Shown here in pieces: positions 23,522 through 31,947 of a stretch of DNA of 64,000 nucleotides. The stretch spans positions 62,001 to 126,000 of the forward strand of contig CABZZR010000001.1 in NCBI GenBank assembly GCA_902530215.1, read 5' to 3'. Made by a program: the position numbers and the translations under genes. Below the pieces are notes generated by a model. The model did not search any database and was not told the DNA's origin. It saw only the letters and a program-made list of their open reading frames with translations. The DNA comes from an uncultured Pelagibacteraceae bacterium. Its GTDB lineage: Bacteria > Pseudomonadota > Alphaproteobacteria > Pelagibacterales > Pelagibacteraceae. Every line of letters begins with the position of its first letter. Positions within the stretch are counted from its first letter, which is position 1.

Positions 23522-24991
23522 CTATGGTAAACAATCCAAATATGTATCAAGATCCCATTGAGTGGTGGCACCTAAGAATTTTTCCCATTCGTCATTTTTA
23601 TACCAATGAAAAACTTTATACATTTCATCTGGCATCGCTGACTTAATAACTTCGTCTTCGGATAGTCTGTCCAAAGCTTCTCCCAAACTTAATGGAAGTT
23701 TTTTAACATCTTTGCCCGCTTTTTTAGCTTCATAAATATTTCTAGATTCAGGTTTGCCTGGATCTAAATTATCTGTAATTCCATGATCAAAGGCTTTTAA
23801 CAAACCTGCTCCCATTAAATAAGGATTATGCATAGAGTCCACAGATCTATATTCAAATCTTCCAGGGGCAGAAACTCTAAGTCCACAAGTTCTATTTTGA
23901 TATCCCCAATCGGCATATACAGGAGCCCAAAAACCTTGGTCCCATAATCTTCTGTATGAATTTACTGTAGAAGAACCAATTGCTGTTAACGCTGGCAAAT
24001 GTTTCATTACTCCTGCAATTGACAATAAACCAGTTTTACCTGGTAACTGCATATCTTTTGTATCTGGCATAAAGGTATTTGTTCCGCCAGACACATAGGT
24101 AAATACATCATCAACACCTGGTAGTGTTTTATGTCCAAGTTTGTTTACTGAGTCTTTTCCACCTTTCCATAAAGACATATTGGTGTGACAACCACTTGCA
24201 GATACACCCATAAAAGGTTTTGTCATGAAACATGCGATCAATCCATGTTCCCTAGCTACTTGTGCGCATATCTGTCTATACGTAGATAATCTATCTGCAT
24301 TTCTTAATACGTCGTCATATGTCCAATTTAATTCTAATTGTCCAGGAGCATCCTCATGGTCTCCTTGTATCATGTCTAAACCCATTGCATTAGCATACTC
24401 TATAACTTTCATAAAAACTGGTCTTAAAGATTCAAATTGATCTATATGATAACAGTATGGTTTAGAAAAACCTTTGCCCGTTGGTGTACCGTCTTGATTT
24501 CTTGTTAGCCACATCATTTCAGGCTCAGTTCCTATTCTAAGCTGCATTCCATGTTTTTTCTGAAATTCATTATGAAAAATTCTTAAATTTCCTCTGCAGT
24601 CAGATGTTAAATGACCACCTGGATTTTCTCTTTCTTCCCTATTTCTAAAACATGTACAAAAAACTCTTCCAACTCTTTTGTCCCAAGGTAATTGAACAAA
24701 AGTTTCAGGATCAGGAATGCCTACTAGTTCTTTTGCTTCTGGCCCATAACCAATATAATTTTTATGACGATCAGTAAATAAATTTGCTGTAGCTCCATAA
24801 ACTAATTGGAAACCTTTTTCTGCGGTTCTTTCCCAATGCGCGGCAGGTATACCTTTACCAACTACTCTCCCGGTAACTGAAATAAACTGAAAAAATATAT
24901 AGGTAATCCCTAGTTCATCAATTTTTTCTCTAACTTTTTTAATTAGTTTGTCTCTACCTGGTTGATTAACGTGTTTCTCTAGATCCGTCAT
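23522..24991 (-). CDS. Glutamine synthetase-like gamma-glutamyl ligase adjoining mgsABC
   Basis: 489 residues of the GS superfamily with an excellent Shine-Dalgarno (GGGAGG). Landmarks: TEPEMMWL metal-site Glu, GDHEDAPGQLELNW, SGCHTNMSLW ATP-site His, CGLRVSAPGRFEYRSVDSMHNPYL near 395. The N-terminal FQFISVTGRVVGKGIPAAHWER differs clearly from the type III enzyme at 16668-17993, and the protein is ~45 residues longer. As the gene immediately preceding mgsABC it is a natural candidate for gamma-glutamylmethylamide synthetase, yet its sequence type is less like known GMAS than the other paralogue. The amine it activates could be methylamine, dimethylamine or another alkylamine. Confidence 0.8.
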   Translation of the reverse strand: MTDLEKHVNQPGRDKLIKKVREKIDELGITYIFFQFISVTGRVVGKGIPAAHWERTAEKGFQLVYGATANLFTDRHKNYIGYGPEAKELVGIPDPETFVQLPWDKRVGRVFCTCFRNREERENPGGHLTSDCRGNLRIFHNEFQKKHGMQLRIGTEPEMMWLTRNQDGTPTGKGFSKPYCYHIDQFESLRPVFMKVIEYANAMGLDMIQGDHEDAPGQLELNWTYDDVLRNADRLSTYRQICAQVAREHGLIACFMTKPFMGVSASGCHTNMSLWKGGKDSVNKLGHKTLPGVDDVFTYVSGGTNTFMPDTKDMQLPGKTGLLSIAGVMKHLPALTAIGSSTVNSYRRLWDQGFWAPVYADWGYQNRTCGLRVSAPGRFEYRSVDSMHNPYLMGAGLLKAFDHGITDNLDPGKPESRNIYEAKKAGKDVKKLPLSLGEALDRLSEDEVIKSAMPDEMYKVFHWYKNDEWEKFLGATTQWDLDTYLDCLP

Positions 24992-25068
24992 AATCCTCCC
25001 TCTAAGATTTATATCTCGAACTTGTTTATTAGAAATATGTTAGCTGAAAAATAAATAGTCGTCTAGAT

Positions 25069-26418
25069 TTAGCTCCATGGAAATGGGCTATTAGAAGTAG
25101 GGTGCAATTCACCTTTCTCGTATCGGTTGAATCGAAATGGTTTTAATAACTCGCTTTCACTTCCAAGTAATTCTTCAGCAACGAGTTTTCCTACACCCAT
25201 CATTTTATAACCATGGTTAGAGTCTGCAATGACGTAAACATTTTCACAAAATTTATCAAAAACTGGAAAGCTGTCAGGTGTAAAACAACCTAATCCACCT
25301 GAGGGACCTTTTTTATATTGATTAGACTTACCTTCAAATCTTTTTTGGCAATGCGCAAGTGCAGAAGACCACATGTGCGCAAAGTCATCGGTGGTTTGAA
25401 AATCTTTTGATTCAAGTCCGTAAGGATCAACTTTTACTTCCTCAACTTTTTCATTTACTTTGAATGGAGCAGCTCCACCCTGAATACCTGATTTTTCACA
25501 TACATCAGGTTTATAATAAATACCCCACATTTTATCAGTGATTAGAGATTTATCTCTATCAGAGTAAAGTGGTTCCTCACTATCAACATGAATTAGTGGT
25601 GGTAACTTTCCATCATCAGTTTTTAAAAAACCATCTCCTACGTTCATCACACCTTCTTGCAAGAACCAATACTTCCACATATTTTGATTATCTTTTGTTT
25701 CTCCATTGTATTTTATTGAAATTTTTTTAGGCAAATCTAGCATTTCCCAAAATTTATATATCCATGGGCCTACGGCTATAACCACTTGCTCACATTCAAT
25801 TGTACCTTGGTTAGTTTCAACACCAGTTACCGCTTTACTATTGCTTCCTTTTTTAAAACCAGTAACTTCTACGCCAGTAATAATATTTGCCCCTTCAATT
25901 TTTGCTTTATCTCCACAGGCTCCTATTGCAATTTTATTCGGTGAGTATCCGCCTTGTTTTTCATGAAGAATACTTGTTATACCTTTAGCTTGCCAATCAC
26001 TAAAAATATTTTTCATATAGTTATAACATTTTTCTTCACCTTCTATAAATTCAGAGTCATATCCAATTTTTTGTTGTTGTTGGTAAACAGACGCCATATC
26101 TTTTCTCATAGCTTCTGTATTAATTTGCATGAAGCCGACAGAATGGTAATTAAAATCTTTTGCATCTTTTTCCCACATTTCAACACTATGGGCCATTAAC
26201 TCTCTCATAGCAGGTTGAAAATAATTGTTTCTTACTACACCGCATGCAATTCCGCTAGCACCAGCTGCTATTCCGGTTTTATCTAAAACTACAATGTCGT
26301 TTTCTTTTATTGTTTGGCCTTTAGCTTTTATTTTTTCACCTAGATTCCAAGCTGTGCTTAATCCATGAATTCCTGCACCAATAATTACATATTTTGCTTT
26401 GGATGGGATTTTTTTCAT
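25069..26418 (-). CDS. DAO-family FAD-dependent amine oxidoreductase coupled to tdm
   Basis: 449 residues. FAD-binding VIIGAGIHGLSTAWNLG spans about 11-27, the ADP-ribose Asp lies near DIVVLDK (~42-47), and C-terminal VYVIADSNHGYKMMGVGKLVAEELLG (~394-420) matches the DAO/sarcosine-oxidase beta closing motif. The ATG overlaps the tdm TGA (ATGA, 26415-26418), indicating co-translation. DAO enzymes oxidise secondary and tertiary N-methyl amines. Tdm releases dimethylamine, and no dimethylamine monooxygenase (dmm) genes are in the window, so oxidation of dimethylamine by this protein is an attractive guess. Sarcosine or dimethylglycine oxidation is the conservative alternative. Confidence 0.82.
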   Translation of the reverse strand: MKKIPSKAKYVIIGAGIHGLSTAWNLGEKIKAKGQTIKENDIVVLDKTGIAAGASGIACGVVRNNYFQPAMRELMAHSVEMWEKDAKDFNYHSVGFMQINTEAMRKDMASVYQQQQKIGYDSEFIEGEEKCYNYMKNIFSDWQAKGITSILHEKQGGYSPNKIAIGACGDKAKIEGANIITGVEVTGFKKGSNSKAVTGVETNQGTIECEQVVIAVGPWIYKFWEMLDLPKKISIKYNGETKDNQNMWKYWFLQEGVMNVGDGFLKTDDGKLPPLIHVDSEEPLYSDRDKSLITDKMWGIYYKPDVCEKSGIQGGAAPFKVNEKVEEVKVDPYGLESKDFQTTDDFAHMWSSALAHCQKRFEGKSNQYKKGPSGGLGCFTPDSFPVFDKFCENVYVIADSNHGYKMMGVGKLVAEELLGSESELLKPFRFNRYEKGELHPTSNSPFPWS

Positions 26419-28760
26419 GCTCTTACCTTGGTTTTATCTGGGTCGTAAAATGGGAACTTTACGACTTTAGCGGGAATTCTTTTTTGATGCCCGTCGATTT
26501 TTCCTACTTCAACTTCCGTACCCATTGCAGAATTATTAACATCAATTCTACAAAGAGCAATATTTTTGTTTAACTTTGGTGAGATCATTCCACTAGTAAT
26601 AACGCCAACTGTAGCTCTTCCTACGTGTACGCAGTCGCCATTTAGAGCTTGTTCCTTTCCAATTAGTTCCAGACCAACTAGTTTTTTTTGTGGAGACGCT
26701 TTCCTCTTTATTAAAGCTTCTTTTCCAACAAAATCATCTTCTTTAGTTTTTAAAGCAACAGAAAAACCTATGCCAGCTTCAAAAGGGTCGGTTTGATCGC
26801 TAAACTCAAAACCACCGAAAATTAATCCTGCTTCAATTCTTAACATGTCTAAACCTTCTAAACCCATTGGAGTTATCCCAAGATCTTTTCCACTCTCAAA
26901 AACTTTATCCCAAACTGTAGGTGCATCTTTTGGGTGACACCATATTTCAAATCCTAACTCACCCGTATATCCAGTTCTAGATACCATTATTGGAATACCT
27001 AAATGATCGTCAATTCTTCCTATAGTGAATCTAAACCATTGAAGTTCTTTCACTGTTGGTTGAATAGGCGGAGTCCAAACAAACTTTTCAAGAATTTTTC
27101 TGCTATTTGGTCCTTGAACAGAAATATTATGAATCTGATCAGTGGAAGATTTTACCCATGCTTTATAATTTTTTTTCTTTGCCAACTCTCTTAGCCACTC
27201 ACCACCATATTCTTGTCCACCAATCCATCTGAACATTTCTTTACCGAGACGATAAACTGTTCCATCATCTACCATGCCTCCGTTTTCGTAACACATAGCC
27301 GAATAACTAACTTGGCCTATTGAGAGTTTTTTTACATTTCGCGTAAGCGCATATTGCATCAAACTTTCTGAATCGGGTCCAACTATTTCAAATTTTCTTA
27401 ACGGAGACAAATCAATGGCAATAGCTTTTTCTCTACAAGCTGTGTATTCTTTTATAGTTCCATAATTTGTATAATTGTTTGCTAACCAATAACCATTATA
27501 GTCAATAAAATTTCTAGTAAGTTTAGATATTCTTTTGTGAAATCCTGTTTCTTGAGTCAATTTTGGTTCCGAATCTGTTTTCATTCTGAATGCTACCGCT
27601 TTTGAAAATTCCTTTTTTTTATCATAAACTCTAACAAAAATATCAGTCGGATCCCAGCCATTACAATCATCAATATCACTTGGACATGCGGTAGTTCCAC
27701 AGGTTAAGTCTTTTAAAGCGCGAAATAATACATAATCTCCAGGTCTAGCCCAAGATTCACCGCCAATTACAGCATTTTGTGCATTCGCAATTGTATTAAA
27801 AAAAAGATTTATAGCAGGCCAACCTTTTCTTTTTTCAACTTGATACTTTTCTAAAGCTTTATTTAAATTATCAGAGCAATTTGCATGACCAAAATATCCC
27901 GCATCCTCATAATATTTTGAGGTACATGCTAAATTAAAAGTATCATGTCTTCCAACCGTATCTCTCACCACTTCAATCATTGGGTCTTGATCCATATCAA
28001 AAAATTTTGAAAACAAACCAGGAGCAGGATAGAGAGCTCCCATAAACGTTCTTGTTGTCAATGGATCTAATCCTCGTTCAATTCCTTTTTCTAATTTTGC
28101 TGTATCAAAAGCTAAAAAATCTGAACACTGCCTTCCAAACGGATTTATAATTTGAATGTAATCTCCTTTTTTGACCTGGTATTCGGTAGCTGTACTGTGT
28201 TTAATTAATATTTCATTTAAAGGATCTACAAGAGGTTCTGGAATATTAGCTTTATCTTTATATTTATTTGGCTTTGAACGTTTAACCATTAAAAGTAAAT
28301 CCGTTGATGGGTTTTGCTCATTTATTTTCATAGCATTGCCTGGAGCAGAAAATACACATGTGCATTTATCTTTAGAAACTAAATTTACTTTTTCTCCTGC
28401 TTCAGAATCGTCGCTAAATAAAATTGACGCTTTTGCTTTTCCAACATCTAAATTTTTTTTCTTCAAAGTGCTTGCCGCTTGGAAAGCGCTTTCATTTTTA
28501 TCAGATAAAATTTTCTTTATATTTTTTGGATCATTTTTTTCTTTTAGACCTAATAAATCACAGTCAGATTTTCCATCTTTATTAAAAACAATTATTTCAC
28601 ATTTTTGCTTTCCTTCTATATCTGTTATTTCAATTTTGTCGTCTGGATCTAAGGTGATTATAGAGAGGCCTCCACCCCTTATTAAGTATCTTTCAACTCC
28701 TAGTGGTAATGATCTAAGCCCAGGATCTTTAATATCCATGCTAGTTAAATTTTTATCCAT
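26415..28760 (-). CDS. tdm: Trimethylamine-N-oxide demethylase (DUF1989 + GcvT fusion)
   Basis: 781 residues from ATG 28758-28760; a GTG 12 bp earlier is less likely. The N-terminal ~400 residues are a DUF1989 domain, recognised by NPFGRQCSDFLAFD, ANCSDNL and TCGTTACPSDIDDCNGWDP; these cysteines are candidates for the structural/catalytic metal site. The C-terminal ~380 residues are a GcvT THF-binding domain with ISVQGPNSRKIL, SRTGYTGELGFEIW and GLDMLRIEAG. This fusion is the hallmark of Tdm, which splits TMAO into dimethylamine and formaldehyde, the latter caught by THF. Divergent from tmoX with a 104-bp intergenic region, and followed by an overlapping DAO gene. Confidence 0.9.
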   Translation of the reverse strand: MDKNLTSMDIKDPGLRSLPLGVERYLIRGGGLSIITLDPDDKIEITDIEGKQKCEIIVFNKDGKSDCDLLGLKEKNDPKNIKKILSDKNESAFQAASTLKKKNLDVGKAKASILFSDDSEAGEKVNLVSKDKCTCVFSAPGNAMKINEQNPSTDLLLMVKRSKPNKYKDKANIPEPLVDPLNEILIKHSTATEYQVKKGDYIQIINPFGRQCSDFLAFDTAKLEKGIERGLDPLTTRTFMGALYPAPGLFSKFFDMDQDPMIEVVRDTVGRHDTFNLACTSKYYEDAGYFGHANCSDNLNKALEKYQVEKRKGWPAINLFFNTIANAQNAVIGGESWARPGDYVLFRALKDLTCGTTACPSDIDDCNGWDPTDIFVRVYDKKKEFSKAVAFRMKTDSEPKLTQETGFHKRISKLTRNFIDYNGYWLANNYTNYGTIKEYTACREKAIAIDLSPLRKFEIVGPDSESLMQYALTRNVKKLSIGQVSYSAMCYENGGMVDDGTVYRLGKEMFRWIGGQEYGGEWLRELAKKKNYKAWVKSSTDQIHNISVQGPNSRKILEKFVWTPPIQPTVKELQWFRFTIGRIDDHLGIPIMVSRTGYTGELGFEIWCHPKDAPTVWDKVFESGKDLGITPMGLEGLDMLRIEAGLIFGGFEFSDQTDPFEAGIGFSVALKTKEDDFVGKEALIKRKASPQKKLVGLELIGKEQALNGDCVHVGRATVGVITSGMISPKLNKNIALCRIDVNNSAMGTEVEVGKIDGHQKRIPAKVVKFPFYDPDKTKVRA

Positions 28761-28804
28761 ATATAGCAACACTATATCAGCACGTAAATTCTACGCAATG
28801 TTCA

Positions 28805-28833
28805 TTGACTCGTGAAAATTGAGCACATAGACT
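28805..28833 (+). promoter_or_regulatory. Candidate sigma-70 promoter of tmoX
   Basis: TTGACT (28805-28810) and TAGACT (28828-28833) are separated by 17 bp, leaving about 30 bp to the tmoX ATG and a GGGGGA ribosome site at 28855-28860. It lies in the tdm-tmoX divergent region, the logical place for TMAO-responsive control. Confidence 0.45.
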
Positions 28834-28864
28834 TTAATTAATTAATGTTAAATGGGGGAAAAAA

Positions 28865-29818
28865 ATGACTAAAAAAAATCAACCGGTAATAATTATCGGT
28901 GTAGTAATACTAGTTGCAGTTATTATTTATCTATTTACACAACAAACAGATAAAAAAGTAGCTGACGGTTCTAAAGATAGCAGCGCGCCTATCGTTATCC
29001 CTACACACAATTGGTCAAGCCAAGTGGTAATGGCTTACGTGATTGGTGGTATCTTTGAAAAGAACGGTAACAATGTAAAATATGTACCGGCTGACTCTCA
29101 AGCAGTTTACGAATCAATTCGTCTTGGCGATGTAACTATATCGCACGAAGTTTGGGAATCTGCTTTTGGTAAATCATTTACTACTGCTCTTGATAAAGGT
29201 GGTATACTTGACTGGGGAGATCACGAAGCAAGAACTCTTGAAGATATGGGATATCCAAACTGGGTTGCTGAATTATGCCCAGGTCTACCAGACTGGAATG
29301 CTTTAAAAAATCCTGACTGCGCTAAGAACTTTGTAACACCTGACTCAGGTGGAAAAGGACGAATGTTAGAAGGTCCACAAACTTGGCACGGAGATTTAAT
29401 ACCTCAAAGAATTGAAGCTTTAGGGTTAGGAGATCTTTGGACAGTTAAATTTGCTGGAAGTGCAGATGCACTTTGGGCAGAACTTAAAGCAGCTAAAAAA
29501 GAAGGAAGAGGAACTATAATATTTAACTGGACACCAAACTTTACAGATGGTGCTGGTTTTACATTTATAGACTTCCCTCCATACACTGCGGGTTGTAGAC
29601 CAGTAGATGGTGGTGACGGAAAATGTGGTTCGCCAGATGGTTATTTGAAAAAGGCTGTAAATGCAGACTTTCCAAAAACTCATCCAAGTGCGGCAGCTAT
29701 TTTCAAGAAAATGTCATTCTCTACAAGTCAAATTGGTGCAATGGCAGCTTTAGTTGATCTTGACGGAATGACTCACGAAGATGCAGCTAAAAAATGGCTA
29801 GCTGATAATGGCTACTAG
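28865..29818 (+). CDS. tmoX: TMAO-binding protein of the TmoXWV ABC transporter
   Basis: 317 residues of the OpuAC family. Residues 8-25 form a hydrophobic N-terminal segment with no clear signal-peptidase site, so the protein may stay membrane-anchored. The ligand-cage tryptophans are spread through the mature part: HNWSSQ near 49, HEVWESA near 94, TWHGDL near 175, FNWTPNF near 220. Cys residues at GCRPVDGGDGKCGSP could form a disulfide loop. Position opposite tdm and upstream of TmoW/TmoV supports TMAO as ligand. It ends at an intrinsic terminator, so it is likely made in excess of the other subunits. Confidence 0.88.
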   Translation: MTKKNQPVIIIGVVILVAVIIYLFTQQTDKKVADGSKDSSAPIVIPTHNWSSQVVMAYVIGGIFEKNGNNVKYVPADSQAVYESIRLGDVTISHEVWESAFGKSFTTALDKGGILDWGDHEARTLEDMGYPNWVAELCPGLPDWNALKNPDCAKNFVTPDSGGKGRMLEGPQTWHGDLIPQRIEALGLGDLWTVKFAGSADALWAELKAAKKEGRGTIIFNWTPNFTDGAGFTFIDFPPYTAGCRPVDGGDGKCGSPDGYLKKAVNADFPKTHPSAAAIFKKMSFSTSQIGAMAALVDLDGMTHEDAAKKWLADNGY

Positions 29819-29849
29819 TAGCTATTAACGAGAAAGCTAACAAATTATA

Positions 29850-29888
29850 ATCTCCTCCGGCATATTATGTTGGGGGGGATTTTTTTTT
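29850..29888 (+). terminator. Intrinsic terminator after tmoX
   Basis: Stem 29850-29858 (ATCTCCTCC) pairs with 29872-29880 (GGGGGGGAT), including three G-U wobbles, with a 13-nt loop, followed by eight T residues at 29881-29888. It separates tmoX from the MORN-repeat gene and the other transporter genes. Confidence 0.8.
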
Positions 29889-29914
29889 GATATGATTTTG
29901 TGTAAAATATAAAA

Positions 29915-30289
29915 ATGAAAAAATATCTCTTTTATATAATTTTAAGTTGTCTAATTGCGACTTCAGTATCAGCTCGAAAGACAGGTTGTGAAGGAAATTG
30001 TGAAAATGGTTTTGGTAAATGGACCTATACAGACAAAACAACTTATGAAGGGAATTGGGTTAATACAAAAAAAAATGGCCAAGGAGTTGAAACTTGGCCT
30101 AATGGATATGTTTATAGAGGTGAATTCAAAAATAGTAAGTGGAGCGGACAAGGAGTTTTAACTTTTCCAGATGGATCAACTTATGAAGGAAAGTGGGCCA
30201 ATGGTTTTATGAACGGAAAAGGAACATTTACTTGGTCTGATGGAAAACAAAAAACAGGAATTTGGAAAAACGGTCAATTACAAGAATAA
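29915..30289 (+). CDS. Secreted MORN-repeat protein
   Basis: 124 residues with signal peptide 1-20 ending SVSA. The mature part is four to five MORN-type repeats: CENGFGKWTYTDKTTYEGNW, KKNGQGVETWPNGYVYRGEF, KWSGQGVLTFPDGSTYEGKW, FMNGKGTFTWSDGKQKTGIW, each with the G-x-G-x-(W/F/L) and YEGxW pattern. MORN repeats form beta-hairpin stacks that bind membranes or proteins. It lies between tmoX and tmoW, overlapped by no other gene, and is followed after 8 bp by a membrane protein. Function in the TMAO operon is unknown. Confidence 0.85.
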   Translation: MKKYLFYIILSCLIATSVSARKTGCEGNCENGFGKWTYTDKTTYEGNWVNTKKNGQGVETWPNGYVYRGEFKNSKWSGQGVLTFPDGSTYEGKWANGFMNGKGTFTWSDGKQKTGIWKNGQLQE

Positions 30290-30297
30290 TTAAAATA

Positions 30298-30849
30298 ATG
30301 CTACAAGATAGATATTTAAATAAACTAAGGGAGTTACCTGAGCCAATTAGACAATTCGGTGGTCTTGTTACTATAACAATTGTCGTAATTTTATCTTTTG
30401 CTATTTTAAATATTTTTTGGGGTGGTGGTGAAGAATTAATTGAAAAAATGAAAAAAGAAGAGCAAAGAATTGAAGAAGCAAGAAAACTAAGTGAACTGAT
30501 TTCAACCCTTCCACCTGGTATTTTAGTATCCTATGAAGGAACTGACAATCAAAGATTATCCGAAAAACAATACGAAGCAGTTTGCAATGCAACAACAATT
30601 GTAACTCAACGTGCTCTTATGGGTGCGAATTTAATAAATTTTAAAGCTCATAAAATATATACTATCAACGGTAATAAAATTGATGAAACATTTGTTAAAT
30701 GGGATAAAGAGAATAAAAAATGTTTTGCTGGTTACACTGTAAGTGGAAATAATGTTGGGGTAAATGAAACAATTAATGTTAGTGGAGAGGCTTTAAGTTT
30801 TTTTAATACCGGAATTGACACAAGGGTTTATTTTATTAAAAATTTTTAG
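30298..30849 (+). CDS. Membrane-anchored protein of unknown function in the tmo operon
   Basis: 183 residues from ATG 30298-30300; an earlier in-frame start at 30262 would overlap the MORN gene by 28 bp and is less likely. One membrane helix at about 20-40 (FGGLVTITIVVILSFAILNIFW) is followed by a charged helix (about 45-65, possible coiled coil rich in Lys/Glu) and a C-terminal domain of ~120 residues with two cysteines. Unrecognised. It sits 64 bp before tmoW. Topology suggests N-in with a periplasmic C-terminal domain. Confidence 0.7.
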   Translation: MLQDRYLNKLRELPEPIRQFGGLVTITIVVILSFAILNIFWGGGEELIEKMKKEEQRIEEARKLSELISTLPPGILVSYEGTDNQRLSEKQYEAVCNATTIVTQRALMGANLINFKAHKIYTINGNKIDETFVKWDKENKKCFAGYTVSGNNVGVNETINVSGEALSFFNTGIDTRVYFIKNF

Positions 30850-30912
30850 GGAGGCAAAAACAACAAATAGCGTGTATATTTATTTCTATTTTGTATAACT
30901 TGTTAAAAAATT

Positions 30913-31944
30913 ATGACTGACTCGATAATTAAGTGCGAATCTGTATATAAAATTTTTGGCGCAAACGCCAAGAAGATGCTCCAAGAAGCAAACGGAAATG
31001 TAGATGCAAAAGCATTCCAACAAATGGGGTGTATTGTAGGTGTGAACAATGCTTCTTTTGAAGTTTCAAAAGGGGAAATGCTAGTAGTAATGGGATTATC
31101 TGGTTCAGGAAAATCTACATTATTAAGATGTATTTCTAGATTAACAGATGCCACAGATGGAAAAATTTATATAGAAGGTCAAGATTTACTCTCGTTAAAC
31201 AACAAAGAACTAATCGAACTTAGAAGAAATAAAATGGGAATGGTTTTTCAAAGTTTTGCTTTACTTCCACATAAAACAGTTTTGGAAAATATTGCCTTTC
31301 CACTGCAAATTAAAGGAATTGAAACTGAAGATAGCATTAAAAAAGCTATGGATATGGCTAAACTTGTTGGTCTTGATGGGAGAGAAAATTATTTTCCAAG
31401 AGAACTTTCAGGCGGACAACAACAAAGAGTAGGGATCGCACGATCCTTAGCTGTTGAGCCTGACATTTGGTTTTTAGACGAACCTTTTTCTGCACTAGAC
31501 CCATTGATTAGAAAAGAAATGCAAGATGAATTTTTAAGACTTCAAGAAAAATTAAAAAAAACAATCATGTTTATTACTCATGATTTTGACGAAGCATTAA
31601 AACTTGCTGATCGTATCGCAATAATGAAAGATGGAATAATTGAACAGCTAGATACGCCCGCCAAAATTGTATTAAATCCAGCGACAGAATATGTAAAAAA
31701 ATTTACTGAAGAAGTACCTAGAGAAAAAGTTTTAAAAATAGAAGATTTAATGGAAAAACCGAATAATGAAAATTTAGGTGATTTAAAAGTTTCAAAAGAT
31801 GAGATAATCGAAAATGTTGCTGAAAAAATTTTAACTCAAGAAAAATCAGTAACTGTAACTGGTGAAAACAATAAAATTGTTGGAACAATCCATCCTTCAA
31901 AAATAATTCATACTGTTTTTGGAAAAATAAAAAATAATAATTAA
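30913..31944 (+). CDS. tmoW: ATPase subunit of the TMAO ABC transporter
   Basis: 343 residues of the ProV/OpuAA type. Walker A is GLSGSGKST near 63, Q-loop VFQSFALLPH near 113, ABC signature LSGGQQQR near 162, Walker B IWFLDEP near 182 and switch His in ITHDFDEAL near 213. The C-terminal ~90 residues resemble a truncated regulatory (CBS-like) segment ending in KIVGTIHPSKII. It is 3 bp upstream of the permease. It is the only ProV-type ATPase in the window, so it might also energise the ATPase-less permease at 13387-14271, though that is speculation. Confidence 0.9.
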   Translation: MTDSIIKCESVYKIFGANAKKMLQEANGNVDAKAFQQMGCIVGVNNASFEVSKGEMLVVMGLSGSGKSTLLRCISRLTDATDGKIYIEGQDLLSLNNKELIELRRNKMGMVFQSFALLPHKTVLENIAFPLQIKGIETEDSIKKAMDMAKLVGLDGRENYFPRELSGGQQQRVGIARSLAVEPDIWFLDEPFSALDPLIRKEMQDEFLRLQEKLKKTIMFITHDFDEALKLADRIAIMKDGIIEQLDTPAKIVLNPATEYVKKFTEEVPREKVLKIEDLMEKPNNENLGDLKVSKDEIIENVAEKILTQEKSVTVTGENNKIVGTIHPSKIIHTVFGKIKNNN

Positions 31945-31947
31945 ATT

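Noticed and set aside
28171-28815. 214-aa ORF antisense to the 5' half of tdm
   Set aside because: It is the mirror of a conserved gene, has Phe/Ser-rich low-complexity composition, no ribosome site and no recognisable motif.
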